NCBI RefSeq assembly: GCF_900199545.1
Contig: NZ_LT962671.1
Location: forward strand, 657,961 to 721,960
Length of the DNA: 64,000 nucleotides
Direction: 5' to 3'
DNA from: Raoultibacter massiliensis
Lineage (GTDB): Bacteria > Actinomycetota > Coriobacteriia > Coriobacteriales > Eggerthellaceae
Shown here: positions 41,821 to 49,554 of the stretch, piece after piece
How the letters are laid out: every line of letters starts with the position of its first letter
How positions within the stretch are numbered: the first letter of the stretch is position 1
Program-made: the position numbers and the translations under genes
The notes under the pieces: generated by a model
What the model was told of the DNA's origin: nothing
The model's input: the letters and a program-made list of their open reading frames with translations, nothing else
The model's database searches: none

Positions 41821-42592
41821 CGGATTGATCGCCCCCTATCTTCGAAGTGATGGCTACGATTTCGCCGAAGAAATCCTTGCGATCCTTGTGTCCGCGTTTG
41901 AGCTGGCCCCACAGCTTGCCGTCTTTGATGAACACGATGCGCCCGCAGTAGCTTGCGGTAACCGGATCGTGCGTGACCATAAGCAGGGTTGCGCCGAGCT
42001 CGTTGAGGAGTTCGAACGTATCGAGGAGCTGGGCCGCCGATTTGGAGTCGAGCGCGCCGGTCGGCTCGTCGGCAAGGATGAGGCTCGGGTGCCCGACGGT
42101 GGCGCGCGCTGCGGCGACGCGCTGTTTCTGCCCGCCTGAGAGCTGGTAGGGGTACTTGTTGAGCGTATCGCTTATGGAGAGCTTTTCGGCAACGGCGCGC
42201 ACCCGCAAGTCGATTTCGGATGCGGCGACTTTCTTTATGGTGAGGGAAAGCGCGATGTTCTCGAAGGCGGTGAGCGTATCGAGGAGATTCGAATCTTGGA
42301 AGACGAAGCCGAGCCGATCCCGTCGAAACGCCGAAAGCTCCCGCGATCCGAGCTTCGTCACGTCCTGCCCATCGATGGCGATGTTTCCCGAGGTGGGCGA
42401 GTCGATAGTGGCGATGCAGTTGAGCAGCGTGCTCTTGCCCGATCCCGACGGACCCATGATGCCGACGAATTCTCCCGCTTCAACGAGGAAGCTCACATCG
42501 TCGAGCGCTTGCGTCGACGATTCCTCGCGCCGCGCGTTCGATCCGTATCGTTTCGAGAGGTTGCGAACCTCCAGCAATCCTTGGTGTGCCAT
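41810..42592 (-). CDS. ABC transporter ATP-binding protein, BceA-like
   Basis: ATPase of 260 residues: Walker [10 protein letters not shown], signature [14 protein letters not shown], Walker [14 protein letters not shown] and switch His in MVTHDP. It pairs with the permease whose start lies inside its 3' end. GGGATCG precedes the ATG. Transcribed divergently from the response regulator gene; the 166 bases between (42593-42758) should hold both promoters. Confidence 0.93.
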   Translation of the reverse strand: MAHQGLLEVRNLSKRYGSNARREESSTQALDDVSFLVEAGEFVGIMGPSGSGKSTLLNCIATIDSPTSGNIAIDGQDVTKLGSRELSAFRRDRLGFVFQDSNLLDTLTAFENIALSLTIKKVAASEIDLRVRAVAEKLSISDTLNKYPYQLSGGQKQRVAAARATVGHPSLILADEPTGALDSKSAAQLLDTFELLNELGATLLMVTHDPVTASYCGRIVFIKDGKLWGQLKRGHKDRKDFFGEIVAITSKIGGDQSDAC

Positions 42593-42758
42593 TGCGATCC
42601 CTTCTCATATGCCCGTCGGGCGCCTTGCATTGCGGGTTCTCAGGTTATCGGGCGTGCTTTACGGGGTCCTTCGCGCATCCTTACATCTTCCTTACTTCGT
42701 TTTCAACCGCTTTCGGTGCGGGCTGCGTCATGGTTTAATACGTACAAGGAAGGATGCC

Positions 42759-43496
42759 ATGCAAAACGAAGACGCATATCTCACGCGAAAGCGCATCATG
42801 CTCGTCGATGACGAGCCCGGTCTGCTGCGCATGCTCGAAACCATTCTTTCCCAGGCGGGCTTCGATGCCGTGATCTCGTTCGGAGATCCCCGCGAGGCGC
42901 TTGCGTACTGCGAAAGCGCCTCAGGGCAGGCGAACCCGGCGCATCTGCTCGTCCTCGATGTCATGATGCCCGGGATGGATGGCTTCGCGCTTCTGTCGAG
43001 GGTGCGCAAGATCGGCTGCTACGCGCGCACTCCCGCTATGTTTCTCACGGCGAAAGACGAGCCCCGCGACAGGCTTTCCGGACTTGGCCTCGGCGCCGAC
43101 GACTACATCTCGAAGCCGTTTCTTCCCCAGGAGCTCACCCTTCGCATCAAGGCCGTTTTGCGACGCTGCTACGCAGACGAGAATCCGATGCTCGAACTCG
43201 CTGCCTGCCGCGTCGACCTCTCGAATGCCGAAGTGCTGCGCGAGGATGGGTCGAGCTGCATGCTCACTGCCAAAGAACACGAGATACTGAGCGTGCTTGC
43301 GCGCAATGCGGGAAGGATCGTGACGATCGATTCGATTTGCGATGCGTGCTGGGGCACGACGTTCGGTTACGAGAACTCGCTCATGGCCCACATACGGCGT
43401 CTGCGCGAGAAGATCGAGGCCGATCCCTCGTCGCCCGTATCGCTGGTAACGGTTAAGGGGCTTGGCTACAAGCTCGTCGAAGGCGAAAGATCGTGA
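42759..43496 (+). CDS. OmpR-family response regulator
   Basis: 245 residues: receiver domain with the phosphorylated Asp67 (LVLDVMMPGMDG), the acidic pair in LVDDEP and Lys in YISKPF; then an OmpR winged helix to the C-terminus (LMAHIRRLREKIEADPSS). AAGGAAGGATG gives a good ribosome binding site for 42759. Its stop overlaps the histidine kinase start (GTGA), so the two are translationally coupled. It probably controls the divergent BceAB-like exporter. Confidence 0.95.
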   Translation: MQNEDAYLTRKRIMLVDDEPGLLRMLETILSQAGFDAVISFGDPREALAYCESASGQANPAHLLVLDVMMPGMDGFALLSRVRKIGCYARTPAMFLTAKDEPRDRLSGLGLGADDYISKPFLPQELTLRIKAVLRRCYADENPMLELAACRVDLSNAEVLREDGSSCMLTAKEHEILSVLARNAGRIVTIDSICDACWGTTFGYENSLMAHIRRLREKIEADPSSPVSLVTVKGLGYKLVEGERS

Positions 43497-44893
43497 AGAG
43501 CTTTCCGCGATTCTTCACGAAGCAGCTGTTGTTGTTCGCCGCACTGGCGTTTTTCATCGTGGTGGTCGATCTTGTGCTGTACGTTGGAATCGCCATGCAC
43601 GAATCGGACGTCAACTTCTCCGAACCCTCCGTCGTCGTGAAAACCGTGTCGGAGGCCCTCGTTGCCGAAGACGGCGGGGAAAGCTACGCGTTCGGCGGCG
43701 ATGCCGCGCAGCTGCTCGACGAGAAGGACGCCTGGGCCCTGCTCATAGGCCCCGATGGGAATCTGCTGTGGAAGTACAAGGCGCCCGATGAAGCGGTCAA
43801 GGATTATTCGCTTAACGACGTTGCCCTGTTTTCCCACTACGGATACCTTGAAGATCGACCTTCGTTCATATGGTCGCGCGACGACGGGCTGCTGGTGGTG
43901 GGCTTTCCGGCATCGAGCTACTCCATGTACTCGACGATGGGGTTTCCGCGCGAAGCCATCGGCCGGGTGCCCCTCTACGTGCTGCTCGTACTCTCGGCCG
44001 ACCTGCTGATTTTCTTCGTCGCCTATCTGATTTCGAAGCGGCGTACCGTGAAGAGCATCGCGCCGCTTACCGATGCCTTAGACGATCTGTCTTCGGGCCA
44101 GGCTGTGAAGGTGAACTTGGGCGGCGATCTCAAAGAGGTGGGCGAGCGCATCAACGAAGCATCTGAGATCATTCGGAAAAAAGACAGTGCCCGCGATAGC
44201 TGGATCAGGGGGATCTCCCACGATATCCGCACGCCGCTTTCGATGATCACCGGATACGCCGACGGCATCGCCGGCGATGCGGAGGTGCCGAAGCGCGTTC
44301 GCGACGATGCGGCCATCATACGCGCGCAGGGCATGAAGATCAAAGATCTGGTTCTCGACCTCAATGCGGCGTCGCAGCTCGAATACGACATGCAGCCTTT
44401 GAACGTCGAAGAGGTTAGGGTTGCGGGCCTGCTGCGGGAAATCATCGTCGAGTATCTGAACGGCGGCCTGTCGGAGAAATACACCCTCGGTCTTTCCATC
44501 GACGACACCGCCCAGGATCTCGTGCTTGTGGGAGATCGCCGGCTTTTGAAGCGCGCCGTGCAGAACCTTGTTCAAAACGCCATGGTGCACAACCCCGCGG
44601 GCTGCGCGATCGAAGTCGGTCTTCATGCGAAACGGGACGGCTCCGCCGAATACTGCTCCATCACGGTATCCGATACGGGGCAGGGCATGTCGGTGAACGA
44701 TCTCATCATGCTGCAGAGCAGGATTCTCCAATCGGCTTCATCGTCCCCGAAGCAGGATGAGGCGGAGCCCCATGGTCTCGGCCTCGTGCTTGTGGAGAAG
44801 ATAGTCCGGGCGCACGGCGGCATCATGCAGCTGGCGGGCGACCAGGGCGCGGGCCTTGTCGCAAAACTGTATCTGCTCATGCGCCATGGGTAG
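43493..44893 (+). CDS. Sensor histidine kinase
   Basis: 466 residues, GTG start. One membrane helix near residues 9-30, an external domain to about 160, a second helix (about 163-182), a HAMP-like linker, then HisKA with His243 in ISHDIRTPLSM and an ATPase domain with an N box (LVQNAMVHNP) and GLGLVLVEKIV. The external sensor is larger than in true BceS kinases, which have almost none, so this kinase may sense its signal itself rather than through the permease. Confidence 0.93.
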   Translation: MKSFPRFFTKQLLLFAALAFFIVVVDLVLYVGIAMHESDVNFSEPSVVVKTVSEALVAEDGGESYAFGGDAAQLLDEKDAWALLIGPDGNLLWKYKAPDEAVKDYSLNDVALFSHYGYLEDRPSFIWSRDDGLLVVGFPASSYSMYSTMGFPREAIGRVPLYVLLVLSADLLIFFVAYLISKRRTVKSIAPLTDALDDLSSGQAVKVNLGGDLKEVGERINEASEIIRKKDSARDSWIRGISHDIRTPLSMITGYADGIAGDAEVPKRVRDDAAIIRAQGMKIKDLVLDLNAASQLEYDMQPLNVEEVRVAGLLREIIVEYLNGGLSEKYTLGLSIDDTAQDLVLVGDRRLLKRAVQNLVQNAMVHNPAGCAIEVGLHAKRDGSAEYCSITVSDTGQGMSVNDLIMLQSRILQSASSSPKQDEAEPHGLGLVLVEKIVRAHGGIMQLAGDQGAGLVAKLYLLMRHG

Positions 44894-44939
44894 GGGAGCC
44901 GGCACCGGGCGCTCATCGGCTGTTTTCGCGTTTTGATTC

Positions 44940-44980
44940 AAAAAAACGAACGGATGTTTCACGTGAAACATCCGTTCGTT
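44940..44980 (-). terminator. sstT terminator: 36-base perfect palindrome containing a parS sequence
   Basis: Bases 44945-44980 are a perfect palindrome; leftward it is followed by seven T (A run 44940-44946), so it ends sstT transcription. Its centre, 44955-44970, is TGTTTCACGTGAAACA, the exact consensus parS site bound by ParB proteins of Firmicutes and actinobacteria. It also faces the histidine kinase stop on the other side. Confidence 0.75.
44955..44970. promoter_or_regulatory. Candidate parS site (ParB binding)
   Basis: 16 of 16 bases fit the palindromic consensus TGTTTCACGTGAAACA. Chromosomal parS sites cluster around the replication origin. Only one perfect copy was found by eye in the window; a partial copy (GTTTCACGTGGGAT) lies at about 55336-55349. 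Confidence 0.6.
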
Positions 44981-45005
44981 GCAGTTACGGTGAAGATCGC
45001 AAGCC

Positions 45006-46307
45006 CTAGTCGAACGCTTTTGCCTCCTCGGCGGGGTCGCTCTTTTCGATGAAGGCGCCTGCCTTGTAGGATCTGCCTTCTTTGTTCCAGGTGCGGTATT
45101 CGGCCGTTGCGGTGAACAGCACGTCGGAGGAGGAGTTGAGTCCCGTTTCGCAGGAATCCTGGATCACGCCGATGATGAAGCCGATGGCCACGACCTGCAT
45201 GGCGATGTCGTTTCCGATGCCGAACAGCGAGCAGGCAAGCGGGATGAGCAGAAGCGATCCGCCCGCAACGCCCGATGCGCCGCAGGCCGACACGGCGGCG
45301 AGCACGCAGAGGATGACTGCGGTCGGAAGATCGACTGCGATGCCGAGCGTGTTGGCCGCAGCCATGGTCATGACCGCAATGGTGACGGCGGCGCCTGCCA
45401 TGTTGATGGTTGCACCAAGCGGGATCGAAACCGAGTAGTTGTCTTTGTCGAGTCCGAGCTTGCGGCACAGCTCCATGTTGACGGGGATGTTCGCCGCGGA
45501 ACTGCGAGTGAAGAACGCCGTGATGCCCGAGTCCTTGAGGCAGCGCAGCACGAGCGGGTAGGGGTTCTTGCGGATGCTCAAAAACACGATGAGCGGGTTT
45601 GCGACGAGTGCGATGAATATCATGCAGCCGACAAGCACGAGCAGCAGCTGGCCGTATTCGGTGAATATTTCGAGTCCGCTTGTGGAGACCGAGGTGTAGA
45701 CGAGGCCGAGGATGCCGAAGGGCGCGAAGCTGATGACCCAGCGGACAACCTGGGAGACGGCGTCGGAGATGCTCGTAAACACGCCCTTGGTGCTTTCGCT
45801 TGCGATGCGCAATGCGATGCCGAGCACGGCCGCCCAAGCGAGAATGCCGACGTAGTTGGCGTTGACGAGCGCGTTGACCGGGTTGTCGACCACGTTCATG
45901 ATAACGGTGGTGAGCACTTCGCCGATGCCGCTTGGCGACGCCTGCTCAACAGCATCGGTGAGCGTGAGCGTAAGCGGAAACAGAAAACTTGCCGCAACGG
46001 CGACGAGCGCGGCAACGAGCGTGCTGATAGCGTAGAGCACGACGACCGTCTTCATGGACCCATCGGAGCGTGCGTTTGCCAGGGCGCTGATGACGAGGAA
46101 GAATACGAGAATCGGAGCTACGGCCTTCAGCGCCGAGACGAACAGCGAGCCGAGCAGCGTGAGCAGTTCGACGTTGGGAAAGAATACGCCGAGTATTGCG
46201 CCTATGACAAGGCCGACGACGATGCGCTTTATCAAGCTGATGTCGTTCCATTTTCTGAATAGTTCTTTCACGAACGAAACCCCTGTCTCTTCGAAATCGC
46301 TTTCCAT
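45006..46307 (-). CDS. sstT: Serine/threonine:Na+ symporter
   Basis: A 433-residue DAACS-family transporter that imports serine and threonine with sodium. About eight membrane helices plus two re-entrant loops; the SSAANIPVN serine-rich loop, the [10 protein letters not shown] motif and the final [20 protein letters not shown] block are characteristic of SstT. It is a single gene with its own terminator. Serine and threonine use fits an amino-acid-fermenting anaerobe. Confidence 0.93.
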   Translation of the reverse strand: MESDFEETGVSFVKELFRKWNDISLIKRIVVGLVIGAILGVFFPNVELLTLLGSLFVSALKAVAPILVFFLVISALANARSDGSMKTVVVLYAISTLVAALVAVAASFLFPLTLTLTDAVEQASPSGIGEVLTTVIMNVVDNPVNALVNANYVGILAWAAVLGIALRIASESTKGVFTSISDAVSQVVRWVISFAPFGILGLVYTSVSTSGLEIFTEYGQLLLVLVGCMIFIALVANPLIVFLSIRKNPYPLVLRCLKDSGITAFFTRSSAANIPVNMELCRKLGLDKDNYSVSIPLGATINMAGAAVTIAVMTMAAANTLGIAVDLPTAVILCVLAAVSACGASGVAGGSLLLIPLACSLFGIGNDIAMQVVAIGFIIGVIQDSCETGLNSSSDVLFTATAEYRTWNKEGRSYKAGAFIEKSDPAEEAKAFD

Positions 46308-46491
46308 GCAGGTCTCGCTGCCAAATCCAGCGGCGAGACCGAACCATCATAGCAGAACGCTCGGGATTCGACCCCTTTGTTCGGTAAGTGATACCCTAAA
46401 GAAAACGTTTGGGTGCAATCAGGCGTTTCTCTGCTTTCAGCGCCCGATCGGCGATCGCTCGGTGCGCGATCTGCGTATCCGTGATGTTCTG

Positions 46492-46521
46492 TTGGGAAAC
46501 GCTCCGATGATTTGGTATCAT
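46492..46521 (+). promoter_or_regulatory. Promoter of tRNA-Leu
   Basis: TTGGGA (46492-46497), 18-base spacer, TATCAT (46516-46521). Confidence 0.5.
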
Positions 46522-46576
46522 ATCTAGTCGCGCCGCGAGAAGAGGGTTATCGCCCGTTCGGCGCGATCGCCCACGT

Positions 46577-46661
46577 GCGGGTGTGGCGGAATTGGCAGAC
46601 GCGCCAGATTTAGGTTCTGGTGGGGAAACCCGTGAAGGTTCAAGTCCTTTCACCCGCACCA
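46577..46661 (+). tRNA. tRNA-Leu (TAG)
   Basis: Acceptor GCGGGTG pairs with CACCCGC; class II with a variable arm (TGGGGAAACCCGT). Anticodon TAG at 46611-46613; T loop TTCAAGT; CCA encoded. Confidence 0.97.
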
Positions 46662-47423
46662 TTTTCGCTTTCCCGGTGTTGTTGCCCCGAAAATTGGGAG
46701 TGTCGAGGCGCTGCCAGCTGAATTCGATAAACAAAAACACTTTCTCTCACCGAAGAGATCTCTTATTGCTTAGCACGGAGCCATATGCCGAAGGAGGCAA
46801 CGAAACGTTTAGAGGCCTTGCGTCGATTGCCCGCGCAGGGCGACGAGCCACTATTGGTTGATCTTTCTTGGAGCTTCCCAGTTTTGACACTGAGAAGGTT
46901 GGTAGTGCAATGCGTAGAATGTGGCTGTATAGTAAGAACCGTTAAAACGCCCGAACGGTATGCATTGTACCTTCCTCGGGTGTTTTGCTTTGCTGTTGAT
47001 ACTCTCCTTGTGGCTATGATGAAAAATTGCTTATCGACTGCCCTGTATCTGCTGATAGGTTTCGAATTTACATAACGCCGCTTAGATCAACTTGATTTTT
47101 CAGGGGAGACAGTCGTGCCATTCTGCGCATCGGGCGGCAGCGGTGCGGGGCGCGCCGACGAGACCCCCATGCGCTTTGCCCCGAGGGCGTTTCGTGGCGG
47201 CCAGCCAAGCTGCTGAACGGCGCATCCGAGGTCGGTCTGCACAGTTGGACCCGGGGTTTGGATCTGTGGCAAGGCGGCTCGCCAGCACCCGTCGACGGTA
47301 TGTGCTTCGTTGCGAAACGGTAGCCACCCGCAGGCTTCTGCGGCCGATGCGTCATGGTATCATACTGCCAGAAAGATGGCAGCAGAGCCCGACCGGCTCT
47401 CATGAGGACGCAAGGAGGCACGC
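46662..47423. other. 762-base region after tRNA-Leu without a recognisable gene
   Basis: The first part (to about 47090) is AT-richer than its surroundings; the second part is very GC-rich. The frames in it do not look like proteins. A plausible terminator lies at 46944-46986. AAGAGATCTCTT near 46750 is a small palindrome. The end (TATCAT at 47356-47361) is a likely -10 for the small membrane protein. It may be a decayed integration scar at the tRNA or contain an unidentified RNA. Confidence 0.5.
46944..46986 (+). terminator. Terminator-like hairpin in the non-coding region
   Basis: AAAACGCCCGA (46944-46954) pairs with TCGGGTGTTTT (46976-46986) with one G-T pair across a 21-base loop. It implies a transcript ending here though no gene is seen upstream except tRNA-Leu. 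Confidence 0.55.
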
Positions 47424-47771
47424 ATGATCGCAAGGCTGTACCGCATCATCCCGTTGATCGTTCTGCTTGCACTCGTTGCGCTCGTCGTGTACTTCGTCGT
47501 GTCGTATCGTTCGTCGCCCAACCGTGCCAAGGAAGTGCTCATCAAATCGTTCACCTGGTTGACGGGCATCCTATCGGGCTTTTTTGCGATCGCGAGCCTG
47601 TACGCACTCCTCGAACGGAATTATTTCGCACTCGATATCGCGGCAAGCTTCCTTGTTGTGACGCTCATTGCGCTCGGCATCGTGCTCGTGTGCAAAGCAG
47701 TGTTTCTCAAGCATCATCCGCAATACCGAAAGAAGCCGATGAGAACGGAGAAGAAGCGGCGTTTGCGGTAG
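47424..47771 (+). CDS. Small hypothetical membrane protein
   Basis: 115 residues with three membrane helices (about 8-28, 45-66, 72-95) and a very basic C-terminus (KKPMRTEKKRRLR). I do not recognise a family. AAGGAGG lies at good spacing before the ATG and a -10 lies about 60 bases upstream, so expression is likely. It is convergent with the desulfurase gene. Confidence 0.7.
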   Translation: MIARLYRIIPLIVLLALVALVVYFVVSYRSSPNRAKEVLIKSFTWLTGILSGFFAIASLYALLERNYFALDIAASFLVVTLIALGIVLVCKAVFLKHHPQYRKKPMRTEKKRRLR

Positions 47772-47811
47772 CGCGTGCTTTCCGCGCGCCTTGCTCATTG
47801 TGCTTTCGTTC

Positions 47812-49068
47812 CTACGGGAAAACCGACATGATGCGTCGGCTGATGGTGCGTCGCGCCTCCCCGACGGCGTCGAGAAACCGATCGATCTGTTCGGGCGTAT
47901 TGTAGAAGCACGGGCTCACCCTGCATGACATCTCGATGCCGAGGCGCCGATGGAGGGGTTGCGCGCAATGGGAGCCTGAACGGATGGTGATGTTTCGGGC
48001 GTCGAGCACGAGCGCTATGTCCTGCGGGTGGGTTCCAACGACTCCGAACGCGACGACCCCGCTTCGATCGAGCGTCGCATAGGGGTTTCCGTAGATCCGA
48101 ACCGAATCTATCGAGCGCATCCCGTCGAGAAGCCGCGTGGTCAGCGAGCGCTCGATCTCCTCGATTTCTTCGAATCCTATCCGGTTGAGGTAATCGATGG
48201 CGGCGGCAAGCCCCACAGCTCCTGCAACGTTTGGGGTGCCTGCCTCGAAGCGCTTCGGGCCGCTTTCGAACGTCGAGTGCAGATCCTGCACCGTGTCTAT
48301 CATTTCGCCGCCGAGGAGAAACGGCGGCATCGATTCGAGCAGATCGGCCTTCGCGTAAAGCACGCCGATTCCCATCGGCCCATACATTTTGTGCCCTGAG
48401 AACGCCGCGAAGTCAACATCGAGTTTTCGAACGTCAAGCGGGCGGTGAGCGACGCCTTGCGTGCAGTCGAGCACGACGACGGCGCCCATGCTGTGGGCGA
48501 GCGCCGTGATCTTCTCGATGGGAAACACCGTGCCGAGCACGTTCGAGATATGGGCGATGGCGACGAGTTTGGTTGCCGGGCCGATCTTATCTTCCATTTC
48601 GCCATCGCGCAATCTGCCGTTTTCATCGGGATAGAGGAAGACGAGCTTCGCGCCGGTTTTCTCGCAGACGCGCTGCCAAACGACGAGATTGCTGTGGTGT
48701 TCCGAGATCGGCAGCGCGATCTCGTCTCCTTCGCTCAGTCGTTCGAGGGCATAGCAGACGGCGACGAGGTTGAGCGCTTCTGTGGCGTTTCTCGTGAATA
48801 CGATTTCGGAGGCGTCGGCTCCCACGAAATCAGCCACGATGTTTCTCGATCCCTCGTAGAGCCTCGTCGACGCAGCGCTTGTGCGGTATACGCCGCGATA
48901 CGGGTTCGCATTGCAGTCGCGGTAGTACCCCTCGACCGTTTCGAGAACGGCCGAGGGCTTATGCGTGGTGGCCGCATTGTCGAGATAGGCGAGCGAAGGA
49001 GGCGTGCATCCGGGTTCGCCGTCCAAGGCGCATAAAGCGGGGAAATCCTTGTAGTAGCAAGAGTTCAT
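47812..49068 (-). CDS. Cysteine desulfurase, SufS-type (class II)
   Basis: PLP enzyme that takes sulfur from cysteine (or selenium from selenocysteine). The PLP lysine is in SGHKMYGP, the catalytic Cys in RSGSHCAQPLHRR, both in class II form. Start at ATG 49068; a GTG nine bases upstream is also possible, both behind AGGTGAG. It is the last gene of the operon with the AOR, 42 bases after the unknown 145-residue protein. No sufBCD is present, so it may supply sulfur for the pterin cofactor or the clusters of this operon's proteins rather than be the housekeeping SufS; that is inference. Confidence 0.9.
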   Translation of the reverse strand: MNSCYYKDFPALCALDGEPGCTPPSLAYLDNAATTHKPSAVLETVEGYYRDCNANPYRGVYRTSAASTRLYEGSRNIVADFVGADASEIVFTRNATEALNLVAVCYALERLSEGDEIALPISEHHSNLVVWQRVCEKTGAKLVFLYPDENGRLRDGEMEDKIGPATKLVAIAHISNVLGTVFPIEKITALAHSMGAVVVLDCTQGVAHRPLDVRKLDVDFAAFSGHKMYGPMGIGVLYAKADLLESMPPFLLGGEMIDTVQDLHSTFESGPKRFEAGTPNVAGAVGLAAAIDYLNRIGFEEIEEIERSLTTRLLDGMRSIDSVRIYGNPYATLDRSGVVAFGVVGTHPQDIALVLDARNITIRSGSHCAQPLHRRLGIEMSCRVSPCFYNTPEQIDRFLDAVGEARRTISRRIMSVFP

Positions 49069-49110
49069 CCGTCTCACCTGATCTTTCGTGGGCCACGTTC
49101 GCGGGTGTCG

Positions 49111-49548
49111 TTATTGCTTGTCGGCGGAGGCGACGAGGTCGGTCAGCTGCGCATAGCGCATGTCGATCAGCCGTCCGAGCTTCTGCACCTTTCCGTAATA
49201 GGCTTCTTCGAGCGACGTATCGTGCGCGATGGCGTCGGCGAGCACGGGATCGCGCAGGTCGTTTCTCACCCAGGCGACGAGCTTATCCATGTCGAACCAG
49301 CTGATCGCCCCTTTGCCGCCTGTCGAAAGACCCATGCCGGCGGTTCCGTAGCGCAGGAACTGGGCGGCTTCCTTCAGGCTGTAAATGTAGATGTCCCGAT
49401 TGCCTGCGGCGGGGTTCATCTCGATGCCGATGAAGTGCTCTCCCCAGTCCAGTTCGCGCAGGATGTAGCGGGCTTCTTCTATTCCCGGAAGCGGAAACGA
49501 ATAGAGGTCGACCACTTCCGAGGGCATGGCGAGCGTATCGTGTGCCAT
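49111..49548 (-). CDS. Unknown 145-residue protein in the AOR operon
   Basis: No family recognised. It is soluble, without cysteines, signal or membrane segment; acidic overall with aromatic-rich stretches (VVDLYSFPLPGIEEARYILR, GAISWFDMDKLVAWVRNDLRD). It begins six bases after the AOR stop codon and therefore is very probably co-translated with it. By position it corresponds to YdhW, the unknown protein of the E. coli ydh operon, but I cannot show homology. It may be an assembly chaperone or an accessory subunit. Confidence 0.75.
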   Translation of the reverse strand: MAHDTLAMPSEVVDLYSFPLPGIEEARYILRELDWGEHFIGIEMNPAAGNRDIYIYSLKEAAQFLRYGTAGMGLSTGGKGAISWFDMDKLVAWVRNDLRDPVLADAIAHDTSLEEAYYGKVQKLGRLIDMRYAQLTDLVASADKQ

Positions 49549-49554
49549 GGTTCA

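Noticed and set aside
46760..46900. Glycine-riboswitch-like GCCGAAGGAGGCAAC
   Set aside because: The short match resembles the conserved aptamer core, but the other conserved blocks are absent and no glycine gene follows.
46785..47075. Open frame of 96 codons after tRNA-Leu
   Set aside because: It has no proper ribosome binding site, unusual residue mix, and crosses the terminator-like hairpin at 46944-46986.
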